This document shows positions 36,880-46,432 of a DNA stretch of 64,000 nt, one piece after another. Both the position numbers and the translations under genes were made by a program. The notes below the pieces were generated by a model. The model saw only the letters and a list, made by a program, of their open reading frames with translations. It was not told where the DNA came from and searched no databases. Origin of the DNA: DATAAP01 sp041690495 (GTDB lineage Bacteria; Pseudomonadota; Alphaproteobacteria; CACIAM-22H2); the NCBI GenBank assembly GCA_041690495.1, contig JAWLHE010000007.1, positions 124,001 to 188,000 of the forward strand, given 5' to 3'. Each line of letters begins with the position of its first letter. Positions within the stretch are counted from its first letter, which is position 1.

Positions 36880-38289
36880 TCACACCGAGTAGTACATCTG
36901 GAACTCGACCGGGTGCGGGGTGTGCTCGAAGGCATACACCTCTTCCCACTTCAGCTCCATGTAGGCGTCGAGCATGTCGTCGTTGAACACGTCGCCGGCC
37001 TTGAGGAAGGCGCGGTCGCGATCCAGGTTCTCGAGTGCCTCGCGCAGCGAGCCGCAGACCTGCGGTACGTTCTTGAGCTCTTCCGGCGGCAGGTCGTAGA
37101 GGTTCTTGTCCATCGCGTCGCCGGGATGGATCTTGTTCCTGATGCCGTCGAGGCCGGCCATCAACATCGCCGCGAAGCCGAGATAGGGATTGCAGCCGGG
37201 ATCCGGGAAGCGGACCTCGACGCGCTTGCCCTTCGGGCTGGCGACGTACGGAATGCGGCACGAGGCCGAGCGGTTGCGCGCCGAATAGGCGAGCAGCACG
37301 GGCGCCTCGAAGCCGGGAATCAGGCGCTTATAGCTGTTGGTCAGCGGGTTCGTGAAGGCGTTGATCGCCTTGGCGTGCTTGATGATGCCGCCGATGTAGA
37401 AGAGCGCCGTTTCCGACAGGTCCGCGTAGAGGTTGCCGGCGAAAAGCGGCTTGCCCTTCTTCCAGACCGACTGGTGGACATGCATGCCGGAGCCGTTGTC
37501 GCCCTTGATCGGCTTCGGCATGAAGGTGGCCGTCTTGCCGTACTGGTGCGCGACGTTGTGCACGACGTACTTGTAGATGAGGCACTGGTCGGCGGCCTTG
37601 ACCAGGGTCGTGAACTTGTTGCCAAGCTCGTGCTGGCTGGGCGCCACCTCGTGGTGATGCTTCTCGATGTCCAGGCCCATGTCCTTCATGACGGTCAGCA
37701 TCTCGGCACGCAGGTCGGACCCGCTGTCGATCGGCGGCACCGGGAAATATCCGCCCTTGACCGGTGGGCGGTGGCCCATGTTGCCGTCTTCGAAACGCTT
37801 GTCGGTGACGTAGGGCCCTTCCTCGCTGTCGATCTCGTACGAGACCTTGTTCATGTCCACCTTGTAGCGGACATCGTCGAACACGAAGAACTCGATCTCA
37901 GGCCCGAAATAGGAGGTGTCGCCGATGCCCGAGCTGGCGAGGTAGGCTTCGGCTTTCTTGGCGATCGAGCGGGGATCGCGGCCATAGGGCTGGCCCGTAC
38001 CCGGCTCGTAGACGTCGCAGACAAGGATCAGGGAAGGCTGTGCGGCAAAAGGATCCATGACGGCGGTCGTGGGGTCGGGGATCAGCGTCATGTCGGACTC
38101 GTTGATCGCCTTCCAGCCCGCGATCGACGAACCGTCGAACATGATGCCGTCGGTGAACGTATCCTCCTCGATCGTCTCGACCGCGTGCGCGAGGTGCTGC
38201 CACTTGCCGCGCGGGTCGGTGAACCGCAGATCGACGTACTTGACGTCCTTTTCCTTGATCATCTGCAGGACTTTTTTGGGATCGGCCAT
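36880..38289 (-). CDS. glnA: Glutamine synthetase, type I
   Basis: 469 residues. GSI signatures are clear: FTDPRGKWQHLA, DGSSIAGWKAINESDM, EFFVFDD, VKGGYFPVPP, HHHEVAPSQHELGNKF metal ligands, KPIKGDNGSGMHVHQS, and the adenylylation site Y398 in NLYDLPPEE. It makes glutamine from glutamate, ammonia and ATP and is controlled by GlnE adenylylation and PII. ATG 38289 starts the standard MADPKKVLQMI. It is 64 bases after glnB and shares its nitrogen-regulated promoter. Confidence 0.96.
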   Translation of the reverse strand: MADPKKVLQMIKEKDVKYVDLRFTDPRGKWQHLAHAVETIEEDTFTDGIMFDGSSIAGWKAINESDMTLIPDPTTAVMDPFAAQPSLILVCDVYEPGTGQPYGRDPRSIAKKAEAYLASSGIGDTSYFGPEIEFFVFDDVRYKVDMNKVSYEIDSEEGPYVTDKRFEDGNMGHRPPVKGGYFPVPPIDSGSDLRAEMLTVMKDMGLDIEKHHHEVAPSQHELGNKFTTLVKAADQCLIYKYVVHNVAHQYGKTATFMPKPIKGDNGSGMHVHQSVWKKGKPLFAGNLYADLSETALFYIGGIIKHAKAINAFTNPLTNSYKRLIPGFEAPVLLAYSARNRSASCRIPYVASPKGKRVEVRFPDPGCNPYLGFAAMLMAGLDGIRNKIHPGDAMDKNLYDLPPEELKNVPQVCGSLREALENLDRDRAFLKAGDVFNDDMLDAYMELKWEEVYAFEHTPHPVEFQMYYSV

Positions 38290-38353
38290 CTTTCTTCTCA
38301 CTTCCGTGGCTAGTTGATTTCGATGACGCCCAACGGCGTCTTCCGGCAGGCAA

Positions 38354-38692
38354 TCAGATTGCGTCGCTGCCGCGCTCTCCGGTGCGGATGCGGATCGCTT
38401 CCTCGACGGTGGTCACGAATATCTTGCCGTCGCCGATACGCCCGGTATGCGCCGCCTTCTGGATCGCTTCGATCGCGCGCTCGACCAGATTGTCGTCGAG
38501 CACGACCTCGATCTTCACCTTGGGCAGGAAATCGACGACGTACTCGGCGCCACGGTAGAGCTCCGTATGGCCCTTCTGCCGTCCGAAGCCCTTGGCTTCG
38601 GTGACGGTGATGCCTTTGAGGCCGACTTCGTGCAGCGCGTCCTTAACTTCGTCGAGCTTGAACGGCTTGATGATCGCTTCGATCTTTTTCAT
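38354..38692 (-). CDS. glnB: Nitrogen regulatory protein PII
   Basis: 112 residues, exact PII length. Y51, the uridylylation site, is in the T-loop GRQKGHTELYRGAEY; GDGKIFVTTVEEAIRIRTGE is the C-terminal signature. It senses 2-oxoglutarate and ATP/ADP and signals to GlnE/NtrB. ATG 38692 is preferred over an ATG two codons upstream because it gives the canonical MKKIEAIIKPFK. A sigma54-type promoter lies at 38779-38794. Confidence 0.95.
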   Translation of the reverse strand: MKKIEAIIKPFKLDEVKDALHEVGLKGITVTEAKGFGRQKGHTELYRGAEYVVDFLPKVKIEVVLDDNLVERAIEAIQKAAHTGRIGDGKIFVTTVEEAIRIRTGERGSDAI

Positions 38693-38778
38693 GGGCATTT
38701 TCCAGTCCTGGGATCGGTCGAGGGCAGCGAACATGGGCGCCGGGCGACCGTCCGGTCTGCGGGCCCGGTTTATCCGAA

Positions 38779-38794
38779 AGCACAGGTCATGCCA
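38779..38794 (-). promoter_or_regulatory. Sigma54 (RpoN) promoter of glnBA
   Basis: On the minus strand TGGCATGACCTGTGCT has the invariant GG and GC separated by 10 bases and departs from the TGGCACG-N4-TTGCW consensus at only two places. It is about 90 bases before the glnB start, as expected for an NtrC-activated promoter. Confidence 0.65.
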
Positions 38795-38881
38795 GCCGCA
38801 GCGTGCCTGAATCGGCCGATCCGGACCAGCCTGATTATAACCAAGGCGCCAAATAGCCTAGAAGTTATGCAAACAGCCTAT

Positions 38882-40075
38882 TTATTGAGCAATTGACCGG
38901 GCCGGGGTCGCCGCGAGGCAGGCGCGGATCCGCCGCATCGCCTCGCGGATATTCTCGACCGAGTTCGCATAAGAGAAGCGCAGGAAGCCCTCACCGTAGG
39001 TGCCGAAGCTGGTTCCGGACAGGACGGCGACCCCCGCCTCGTTGAGCAGCCTGGCTTCCAGCTGGCGGCTGGCAAGTCCGGTGCCGGTAATGTTCGGGAA
39101 GGCATAGAACGCACCGCCAGGCTCGACGCAGCGAAAGCCCGGGATCGTGTTGAGCTCGCCGACGATCACCTTGCGCCGTTCTTCGAATGCCTCAACCATT
39201 CGCCGGACGTCGTCTTGCGGGCCCTGCAGCGCGGCGATTCCGGCGTACTGGGCCGCGGCGTTGACGCAGGAATGGCAGTTGATGGCAAGGCGCTCGGCAA
39301 AGGGGAAGATCGCCTTGGGCCACACGCTGTAGCCCAGCCGCCAGCCGGTCATCGCGTAGGTCTTGCTCCAGCCGTCGAGCAGGATGAGCCGGTCGCGCAG
39401 CGCAGGATAGGTCAGCAGGCTGACATGCTCGCGGCCGTCATAGGTCATCTGCCCGTAGATCTCGTCGCTCAGCACCGCGACATGTGGATGGCGGAGCAGG
39501 CCGGCGACCAGCCGGTCGAACTGCGCGCGCGGCACGACGCCGCCGGTCGGGTTGGCCGGGCTGTTGATGATGATCAGGCGCGTGGCCGGCGTGATCTTGC
39601 CGAGCACGTCGTCGGCGTCGAAAGAAAAGCCGTTCTTCTCCTCGAGTGCGATCGGCACAGGCGTCGCGCCGGAAAACCTGATGACGGACTCATAGATCGG
39701 GAAGCCCGGGTTGGGATAGAGGATCTCGGTGCCCTTTTGCCCAAACATCATGATGGCGAAGAACATCGTGACCTTGCCGCCGGGCACGATCAGGACGTCG
39801 CCCGGGTCGATCTCGACGGCGAGGCGCCGATGAACGTCTGCGGCTACGGCTTCGCGCAGAGGCAGGATGCCGTTGGCGGGCGTATAGCCGTGATGGCCGT
39901 CGGCGAGGGCCTTCTGTGCCGCGGCGACGATATGCGCCGGCGTCTGGAAATCGGGCTGGCCGATGCCGAGATTGATGATGCTTCGCCCCTGGGCCTCGAG
40001 CGCCTTGGCGCGCGCAAGCACCTCGAAGGCGGTTTCGGTGCCGAGCTGGTTCATGCGATCGGCCAAGGCGAGCAT
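38882..40075 (-). CDS. Class I PLP-dependent aminotransferase
   Basis: 397 residues. It shows the aspartate/aromatic aminotransferase type pattern: IINLGIGQPDFQTP, GHHGYTPANGILPLREAV, NSPANPTGG, SDEIYGQMTYD, and SWSKTYAMTGWRLGY with the PLP lysine, then FLRFSYANSVENI. Substrate is not certain. GAGG sits before ATG 40075; the frame continues upstream but without homology. Confidence 0.88.
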   Translation of the reverse strand: MLALADRMNQLGTETAFEVLARAKALEAQGRSIINLGIGQPDFQTPAHIVAAAQKALADGHHGYTPANGILPLREAVAADVHRRLAVEIDPGDVLIVPGGKVTMFFAIMMFGQKGTEILYPNPGFPIYESVIRFSGATPVPIALEEKNGFSFDADDVLGKITPATRLIIINSPANPTGGVVPRAQFDRLVAGLLRHPHVAVLSDEIYGQMTYDGREHVSLLTYPALRDRLILLDGWSKTYAMTGWRLGYSVWPKAIFPFAERLAINCHSCVNAAAQYAGIAALQGPQDDVRRMVEAFEERRKVIVGELNTIPGFRCVEPGGAFYAFPNITGTGLASRQLEARLLNEAGVAVLSGTSFGTYGEGFLRFSYANSVENIREAMRRIRACLAATPARSIAQ

Positions 40076-40237
40076 CGCCGTCCTCGTAATGGTTCGAGCG
40101 TATTTGCGCAGGACTATGGCGCAAGCGGCCGGGGAGACGCAATTGCCGCGCTTTTCCGATGGCTTGGGACTGGCGGCACCGTCCGGCAGGCGGCTTGACG
40201 GGGCGAGGGCGAAGGGCTTAAACACCAGCCTTCCGGC

Positions 40238-40314
40238 GGCGGGCGTAGCTCAGTTGGTAGAGCACCGGGTTGTGGTCCCGGGTGTCGCGGGTTCGAGTCC
40301 CGTCGCTCGCCCCA
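40238..40314 (+). tRNA. tRNA-His (anticodon GTG)
   Basis: Complete cloverleaf. The anticodon loop reads TTGTGGT, giving GTG. The acceptor stem is GCGGGCG/CGCTCGC. An additional G at position -1 pairs with C73, the identity element of tRNA-His. TTCGAGTC is in the T loop. CCA is encoded. Confidence 0.96.
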
Positions 40315-40415
40315 GTTTCCTTCCAGAATGCGCGCCGGGCGGCTTCCTGGCCCCGGTTGCGAGGATGGCGGGCCGTCGTGCCTCGACGCCGCGGTCGCGG
40401 GACTGCCCGCCGGGA

Positions 40416-41120
40416 TCAGACGAGCGCGTCGGCGAGCTCGGTCATGGTGGCGACGACGATGTCGGGCTGGTGCGGCGTTATGCCGAACGGGCGCCGCCGC
40501 CGGTCAATGAAGGCGGTCCGCATGCCGGCGGACTTGGCACCGATGCAGTCGAAGGCGTGATTGGCGACGAACAGGATCTCATCCTTTTCCACCCTCACGA
40601 TCTCGGCGGCCCTGGCATAGGTCGCGACATGCGGCTTGAAGGCGTTCGCGACGGCGACGGAGATCACGTCATCGAACGGAATCCCGTGGTGCGTCCTGGC
40701 CGCTTCCAGCATGTCAGGATCGCCATTTGACAGCACGGCCAGCCTGTAGCGGGTCTTGAGGCGCGCGAGGGCTGCAGGGACCTCGGGAAAGGGGCGCAGG
40801 GTTTCGATCTGCGCGACGAGCCAGCGCACTTCGTCAATCGTGTAGGGGATTCCGGCCCGATCCATGACATGCGCGACAGAGCGGTGGCCGATCTCGCGGT
40901 ACGGGGTGTGCTCGCGGTGGAGCAGGGCGTCGATCATCGAGTTCTCGAAATGCGTGCGACGCCACCATGTCACGAAGGCGGAGGGATTGCCGCGCCAGCC
41001 CTTGCGCTGCAGAAACGGAGCCGCGGCTTCGACCAGCCCCGACTGCATGTCGACCACGGTGCCGTACTGGTCGAACATGCAGACCCTGATCGACGACTTC
41101 AGCGTATCCGGTGCGGCCAT
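40416..41120 (-). CDS. Haloacid dehalogenase type II-like hydrolase
   Basis: 234 residues of the HAD superfamily. Motif I is MFDQYGTVVD (nucleophile aspartate), motif II LAVLSNGD, motif III lysine in NAFKPHVATYARA, and a C-terminal VANHAFDCIGAKSAGMRTAFI. This matches (S)-2-haloacid dehalogenases, although the usual arginine-containing substrate site is not certain here. ATG 41120 has AAGGGGG six bases upstream; ATG 41126 abuts it. Confidence 0.85.
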   Translation of the reverse strand: MAAPDTLKSSIRVCMFDQYGTVVDMQSGLVEAAAPFLQRKGWRGNPSAFVTWWRRTHFENSMIDALLHREHTPYREIGHRSVAHVMDRAGIPYTIDEVRWLVAQIETLRPFPEVPAALARLKTRYRLAVLSNGDPDMLEAARTHHGIPFDDVISVAVANAFKPHVATYARAAEIVRVEKDEILFVANHAFDCIGAKSAGMRTAFIDRRRRPFGITPHQPDIVVATMTELADALV

Positions 41121-41180
41121 CGGCATCCCCCTTGATGGCGCCGAGCCTACCGGGCGTATGGTGCGATTGGTAGTGGGCGG

Positions 41181-41936
41181 TCAATCGCGGCGCGTCGCGG
41201 CGGCGGTAACGACCACGTCGTAGTTGGGATCGTAGCGGTCAAGCTCGGCCTGCGACAGCTCCTCGGCGGCGATACCCTGGATGAAGGCCGCTGCGGTGAG
41301 CGCATTGCCGTGCGCGCCGACGCGGACATTCGCCGGGCCGAATACATCTCCGAACAGGCGTGCGAGCGCCATTCGCGAGAAACGCCAGTATTCGCCCCAC
41401 AGCTCGCGATCGCCCGGACTGTACTGGCCGATGAACAGCGAGGCTGCCAGAACCGAGCCGCCGGGCTTCAGGATACGATGGCAGGTCCGAATGGCCGCGG
41501 CAGCGTCGTAGATGTACTGCAGGGTATGTACAAGGATGATGCAGTCGAACGTGTCGGAAGCGATCTGCGGCGCATCGATCAGGTCGGCGACGATGGTCGC
41601 CTGACTCAGGCCTTGATTGCGATAGAGAATGTCGCTGCGTTCGACCCTGCTGCCTCCGAACCTGCGCGTATAGATGTCGTGCTCGATCTCCATCACGCGG
41701 CCGCGGATGAGATCGGATTCGTCGGCAAGAAATCGTTCGATGAAGTAGCGGTCGATCGGCGTCCCGCGGTCGAAGCCGAACTCGCGGCTGACCGGCTCTA
41801 TGCGCCACAGGTTCGGCCGGAAGACCGGTCCGAGCGCGCGCCGCCGTGCGCGGAACTCGCGGCGCAGCCGCATCTGCAGACGCTGTGCGGCGCTCGGGCG
41901 CTGCGGCGGCGCCTCATCTCTTGCTCGATGGGCCAT
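41181..41936 (-). CDS. SAM-dependent methyltransferase
   Basis: About 251 residues. A basic N-terminus (LQMRLRREFRARRRALG) is followed by PVSREFGFDRGTPIDRYFIERFL, GRVMEIEHDIYTRRFGG at the SAM-binding place, FDCIILVHTLQYIYD and ILKPGGSVLAA. It resembles methyltransferases of polysaccharide or glycan clusters. The glycine-rich loop is atypical. The start is uncertain (ATG 41936 or 41972). Confidence 0.75.
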   Translation of the reverse strand: MAHRARDEAPPQRPSAAQRLQMRLRREFRARRRALGPVFRPNLWRIEPVSREFGFDRGTPIDRYFIERFLADESDLIRGRVMEIEHDIYTRRFGGSRVERSDILYRNQGLSQATIVADLIDAPQIASDTFDCIILVHTLQYIYDAAAAIRTCHRILKPGGSVLAASLFIGQYSPGDRELWGEYWRFSRMALARLFGDVFGPANVRVGAHGNALTAAAFIQGIAAEELSQAELDRYDPNYDVVVTAAATRRD

Positions 41937-42113
41937 GTCAGGTGCTGGAGAGGCGCACGCGGGGAACAGCATGGAAAGCCACTGTTTGTCACACCACGAT
42001 CACCGCAAGCGGGACTCCCAGTCCACGGCGCTTCGGAATTACTCCCGCGCACGAATGCACATCGCCGGAAAGGTATGGAGCATCACTCGTGCTTGCCCGC
42101 GCGGCGGATCAGC

Positions 42114-43646
42114 TCATGCCGCCGGGGACGCGATGGTGCGCCGAGCGATGTAGTCGCCGAGAGCCGCCTGGTCGGCAAGTCCGATGTGCAGGCCGAGCTT
42201 GCTGCGGCGGAACAGGATGTCGTGCGCCGACGCGGCCCATTCCTCGCGCAGGAGCAGGTCGACCTCACGACCGTAGAGGCCCGCACCGAAGTGCGGGCCG
42301 AGATCGGCGACCCCCTGCGCGCCGCCGAGAATCTTGTCGATCCGGGTACCGTGCCGGCGCGCCAGCGCCTGCAGGTGCTCGCGCGGCAGCCACGGATAGG
42401 CCGAAGCTCTGTCATCGAGAAATCGCCCGAAATCCGCTCCCGGGAAATCGCCGCCAGGCAACGGCACGCCGCTTGTCCATGCCGGCGTCATCGTCGGAAA
42501 GAACGGGGCGAGCTTCTCGAGAGCATGCTCGGCGAGGCGGCGATAGGTCGTGATCTTGCCGCCGAACACGGACAGCGCGGGCGGAGTGCCTGCGGTACCG
42601 TCCAGATCGAGCACGTAGTCCCGCGTCACCTCGGATGCATCTGCGCTGCCGTCATCATAGAGCGGCCGCACGCCCGCATAGCTCCATACGACGTCGCCGG
42701 GGCTGATGTCGCGGGCCAGGTAGCGGTTCGCCGCGCGGCAGAGATACTCGATCTCTTCCGGAGCGATCGTGACGTTAGCCGGATCATCGGTATAGGGGAC
42801 GTCGGTCGTCCCGATCAGGGTGAAGCGCCCCTCGTAGGGAATCATGAACACGACCCGGCGGTCGTCGTTCTGCAGTATGAAGGCATGCTCGCCGTCGTAC
42901 AGACGCGGCACGACGATGTGACTGCCTTTGACAAGGCGGACGCTCGGCGTGACGTTGAGTCCGAGCGTGCCGCCAAGCACGTCCCGCACCCATGGCCCGG
43001 CGGCATTGACGACCGCCCGTGCCCTGACGTCGATCAGCCGCCCGTCGGGCCCAGTCAGGCGAGCGTGCCAGAGCCCGTCGCGGCGGCGCGCCGAGTCCAC
43101 GCTCGTGCGCACAAGTACGGCGGCGCCGCGATCGGCGGCATCCCGGGCGTTGAGCACGACCAGTCGCGCATCGTCGACCCAGCAGTCGGAATAGACGAAG
43201 CCGGTCCTGATGTCGCCGCGGAGTCCCTTGCCATAGGGGCTGTTCGGCAAGTCCACGGCATGCGAGCGCGGCAAGGTCGATTTGCGCACCGGGCTCCAGC
43301 CGAGATGGTCGTAGAGCCATAGGCCGGCACGGATCATCCACACCGGACGCAATGCGCCGACATGCGGCAGCACGAAGAGCAGAGGCCAGATGATGTGCGG
43401 TGCGTTCCGCAACAGCACGTCGCGCTCGCCGAGCGCCTCGCGGACCAGCCGGAACTCGTAATGCTCGAGATAGCGAAGGCCGCCGTGGATCAGCTTGCTC
43501 GATGCCGAAGACGTTGCCCCGGCGAGATCATTCCTCTCGACCAGCATGACGCGGAGGCCTCGGCCGACGGCGTCACGTGCGATTCCCGCGCCATTGATGC
43601 CGCCGCCGATCACGAGGAGGTCGTAAGGAGAATTGTCCTGAGTCAT
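42114..43646 (-). CDS. glpD: FAD-dependent glycerol-3-phosphate dehydrogenase
   Basis: 510 residues. It opens with the FAD-binding YDLLVIGGGINGAGIARDA, then SSASSKLIHGGLRYLE and ARAVVNAAGPWVRDV, and ends with the GlpD C-terminal domain (LFRRSKLGLHIGLAD). It oxidises glycerol-3-phosphate at the membrane and passes electrons to quinone. ATG 43646. No glp regulator or transporter is beside it. Confidence 0.93.
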   Translation of the reverse strand: MTQDNSPYDLLVIGGGINGAGIARDAVGRGLRVMLVERNDLAGATSSASSKLIHGGLRYLEHYEFRLVREALGERDVLLRNAPHIIWPLLFVLPHVGALRPVWMIRAGLWLYDHLGWSPVRKSTLPRSHAVDLPNSPYGKGLRGDIRTGFVYSDCWVDDARLVVLNARDAADRGAAVLVRTSVDSARRRDGLWHARLTGPDGRLIDVRARAVVNAAGPWVRDVLGGTLGLNVTPSVRLVKGSHIVVPRLYDGEHAFILQNDDRRVVFMIPYEGRFTLIGTTDVPYTDDPANVTIAPEEIEYLCRAANRYLARDISPGDVVWSYAGVRPLYDDGSADASEVTRDYVLDLDGTAGTPPALSVFGGKITTYRRLAEHALEKLAPFFPTMTPAWTSGVPLPGGDFPGADFGRFLDDRASAYPWLPREHLQALARRHGTRIDKILGGAQGVADLGPHFGAGLYGREVDLLLREEWAASAHDILFRRSKLGLHIGLADQAALGDYIARRTIASPAA

Positions 43647-44112
43647 GGTCGATGTAGAGAAGAGGTATAGAGCTATCCGGTCTGCTGAGGTTGGCCGTTT
43701 CGATCGGGTGCTGCACTCTCTGCGACGCAAGCCGATTTCGGGCGGCTTTGGTCGATCGGCGCGGAACATATCTTTGCCCTCGCGCCGCCACAAGTTGCCT
43801 GAGCGGGGACGGTCGCCAGGGACGTCCGTCCGTGTTGCCGAGGCGTCGCGCAAGTACGGCGACAAGTCCGGCAAACGGCCATTTCCGAACGGTTTTTCAC
43901 GTCCTTGAGCCGGCGGGACGGCGGAAGGTTGCGGCAACCGGCGGATGTAATGCGCGAATCTACATTCTTATTGCATTTGTAACTATTGAAGACCGTGTGG
44001 AGTTTTTACTTGATCGCGACAGCAGTTATTTACTAACAACTGTTAACAATTCGGCCGGCGCCGTGCGCAAGCGGCAGCGGCCCGAAGCAGCAGCAAGGAG
44101 GGGGAAGGCGGC
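43647..44112. other. Intergenic region upstream of the HisKA_2 kinase
   Basis: 466 bases between divergent glpD and kinase genes. The stretch 43945-44050 is unusually AT-rich for this genome and includes TGTTAACA (palindromic) near 44040, so it probably holds the kinase promoter. No gene or EcfG-type consensus is seen. Confidence 0.55.
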
Positions 44113-46077
44113 ATGAGCCCTGTCGGGACACGAGCCGGCCACTTCGCGTCAGCATCCGGCGACAGCAACATGGTGCGTGAGGACCTGCTTCACGGGTCCG
44201 GCCTGTTCCGACGGATCGTCGAGCAGGCGCCGGTCCTGATTGCCGTTGTCGAAGGTCCGGAACATCGCGTCACGCTCGCGAATGCGGCTGTTCGCGCCGT
44301 GCTCCCTGCTGCGCGGCCGGTCTGCGGACGCAAAATCATCGACGTGTTGCCTTCTCCCATCGGGCGCGCTGCGGTGCCGTTTCTTGACGACGTATTCGCG
44401 TCGGCGCGCTCGCTGCGGTTGCGTGAGTTCGGCACAGCCGTCGACGCCCGGGGTACGATGCGGTACTGGGACGCAACGCTGACGCCGCTGTGCGGCGCCG
44501 ACGGCGAGGTCGATGCCGTCATGATCATGGCAAGCGACGTGACGGCGCGCGTGCTGGCGCGGCGGAAGGCGGAGCAGATGGCGGCGGAATCGGTACGGCG
44601 CGCCCGCGAGGCGGAGGAGGCGCGGCGCATGCTCGATGCGCTCATGGCCTACATCCCTCAGGGGATTGCGATCGCGGATGCGCCGGAGATGCAGGTTCGA
44701 CGCGTCAGCTATTACGGTCTCGCCATGACAAAGCGGCCGTGGCAGGAGGTCCTCGAAGAGATTCCGCCCGAGCGAATTCCGGAACGCTGGCAGATCTACC
44801 ATCTCGATGGCCGTACGCTGGCCAAACCGGACGAGTTCCCGTTGTCGCGCGCGGCGCGGCGCGGTGAAATCGTCACGAGCGAGCAGTGGCTTCTGCGGCA
44901 GCACAGCGGTCAGCTCGTCCCGGTGCTGTGCAATGCCGGACCGATTCGCGACAATCACGGACGGATCACCGGCGCGATCATGAGCTGGCTGAATGTCAGC
45001 TCGCTGGCTGAATCCCGCAGCAAGCTGCTGGACACCGCCAAGCGATTCGAGCTGGCGATCGAGGCCGGCAATCTCGGCATGTGGGACTACAACCTGCTGT
45101 CCGGCGAACTGGTCTGGTCGGAGCGCTGTCGGGCGATCACCGGCATCAAACCCGAGGCGGAAGGCAGCTACGCGCTGTTCCTCCAGGCCGTCCATCCGGA
45201 GGATCGCGAGCGGACCGATGCCGCTGTCCGGCGCGCGTTGGACCCGCGCGGAAGCGGCGAGTACGTAACTGAATTCCGCGTCATGCGTCCGGAGGGTGGC
45301 GAGCGCTGGGTTGCCGCCCGCGGACGCGCCTTCTTCGAGGACGTCGGCGGCGAACACCGTGCGGTTCGCCTGATCGGCACGTTCCGCGACATTACCGAAC
45401 GGGCCGAAGCGGCCGTCGAGAAGGAGCGACTGCTCGCGCAGAAGGACCTGCTGCTGCGGGAGATGAACCACCGCATCAACAACAGCCTGCAGATCATCAC
45501 CAGCCTGCTGCGCCTGCAGGCGGAAACGCAGCCGGCCGTGTTGCGCCGTCTGCTCGACGAAACCCGATCGCGCGTCCAGACGGTGGCCCGGATTCACCAG
45601 CGTCTCTATCAGGGCGACCGGTTCACAACCGTGAATATCGCCAGCTATCTGCGCGGCTTGTGCGGCGACCTGGCGAGATCGCTCGGCGGCAGCTACGATA
45701 CCCGCATCCGGATTGCGGCCGATCAGGTCGATTTGCCCACCGAGGCCGCGCTGTCGCTCGGCCTGATCGTGAACGAGCTGGTCATGAATGCTTTCAGGCA
45801 CGCGTATGATGAGCCATCCGCGGCCGCGGTCGAGATCCGATTCGAGAGGCTGCAGGATCACTACAGGCTCATCGTGAGCGATGACGGGCGGGGCCTGCCG
45901 CCGAAGTTCAAGGTGGAGGAGAACGGCAACCTGGGAATGCGGGTCGTGTCGAGCCTGGCGGAACGCCTCGGTGCGAATCTTCGCTTCAGTCCGCCAGGCC
46001 GCGGCGCGTCGATCCGAGTCACCGTTCCGGCGTCTGCGATGTCTCCGACGAGTCTTCAGCAGGCAACGTTGCCATAA
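44113..46077 (+). CDS. Soluble PAS-PAS-PAS histidine kinase (HisKA_2/HWE-like)
   Basis: 654 residues with no membrane segment. PAS-like domains lie at about 28-145, 170-300 and 310-430 (the last with GNLGMWDYNLLSGELVWSE and a PAC end LIGTFRDITERAE). The dimerisation domain has H453 in REMNHRINNSLQIITSLLRLQ, the HisKA_2 signature, and the ATPase part ends GRGLPPKF and GNLGMRVVSSLAERLG. Kinases of this type often feed the general stress or light response. AGGAGGGGGAAGG is upstream of the ATG. Its 3' end overlaps the convergent response regulator by 59 bases. Confidence 0.9.
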   Translation: MSPVGTRAGHFASASGDSNMVREDLLHGSGLFRRIVEQAPVLIAVVEGPEHRVTLANAAVRAVLPAARPVCGRKIIDVLPSPIGRAAVPFLDDVFASARSLRLREFGTAVDARGTMRYWDATLTPLCGADGEVDAVMIMASDVTARVLARRKAEQMAAESVRRAREAEEARRMLDALMAYIPQGIAIADAPEMQVRRVSYYGLAMTKRPWQEVLEEIPPERIPERWQIYHLDGRTLAKPDEFPLSRAARRGEIVTSEQWLLRQHSGQLVPVLCNAGPIRDNHGRITGAIMSWLNVSSLAESRSKLLDTAKRFELAIEAGNLGMWDYNLLSGELVWSERCRAITGIKPEAEGSYALFLQAVHPEDRERTDAAVRRALDPRGSGEYVTEFRVMRPEGGERWVAARGRAFFEDVGGEHRAVRLIGTFRDITERAEAAVEKERLLAQKDLLLREMNHRINNSLQIITSLLRLQAETQPAVLRRLLDETRSRVQTVARIHQRLYQGDRFTTVNIASYLRGLCGDLARSLGGSYDTRIRIAADQVDLPTEAALSLGLIVNELVMNAFRHAYDEPSAAAVEIRFERLQDHYRLIVSDDGRGLPPKFKVEENGNLGMRVVSSLAERLGANLRFSPPGRGASIRVTVPASAMSPTSLQQATLP

Positions 46078-46432
46078 GCTCCCGCACGGCGCCGACGACG
46101 GCCTTGTCGGTGAAGGGTTTCGGGATGAAATAGCGGGTCAGGTCCATGCCTTCGCGGACCGCCTCCCCGATATGGCCGCTGACGAATACGACCTTGACGT
46201 CGAACCTTTCGACGAGATGGCGTGCAACCGTCAGCCCATTTATTTCGCCGGCGAGATTGAGGTCGATGATGGCCACCGCCGGTGGCCGGGCGCCGGCGAG
46301 TTTCAGGGCCTCGATTCCCTCCGCAACCGGCCCGAGGACGTCGAGACCCTCCTGGGTGAGGACGTCGGCCAGCTCGGTCGCGACCACGAGATCGTCTTCG
46401 ACGATCAGGATCTGGCGCAATTGCGAGCCCAT
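46019..46432 (-). CDS. Single-domain response regulator, EcfG-promoter gene
   Basis: 137 residues, a receiver only. It has acidic E12-D13-D14, phosphoacceptor D57 in AIIDLNLAG, and lysine in YFIPKPFTDKA. The region after strand 4 reads FVSGHIGEAV, not the FATGUY motif of stress-response receivers. It is the likely partner of the HisKA_2 kinase, with which its end overlaps convergently by 59 bases. An EcfG-type promoter ends only nine bases before ATG 46432, so the message may be leaderless. Confidence 0.88.
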   Translation of the reverse strand: MGSQLRQILIVEDDLVVATELADVLTQEGLDVLGPVAEGIEALKLAGARPPAVAIIDLNLAGEINGLTVARHLVERFDVKVVFVSGHIGEAVREGMDLTRYFIPKPFTDKAVVGAVRELMATLPAEDSSETSQTPER

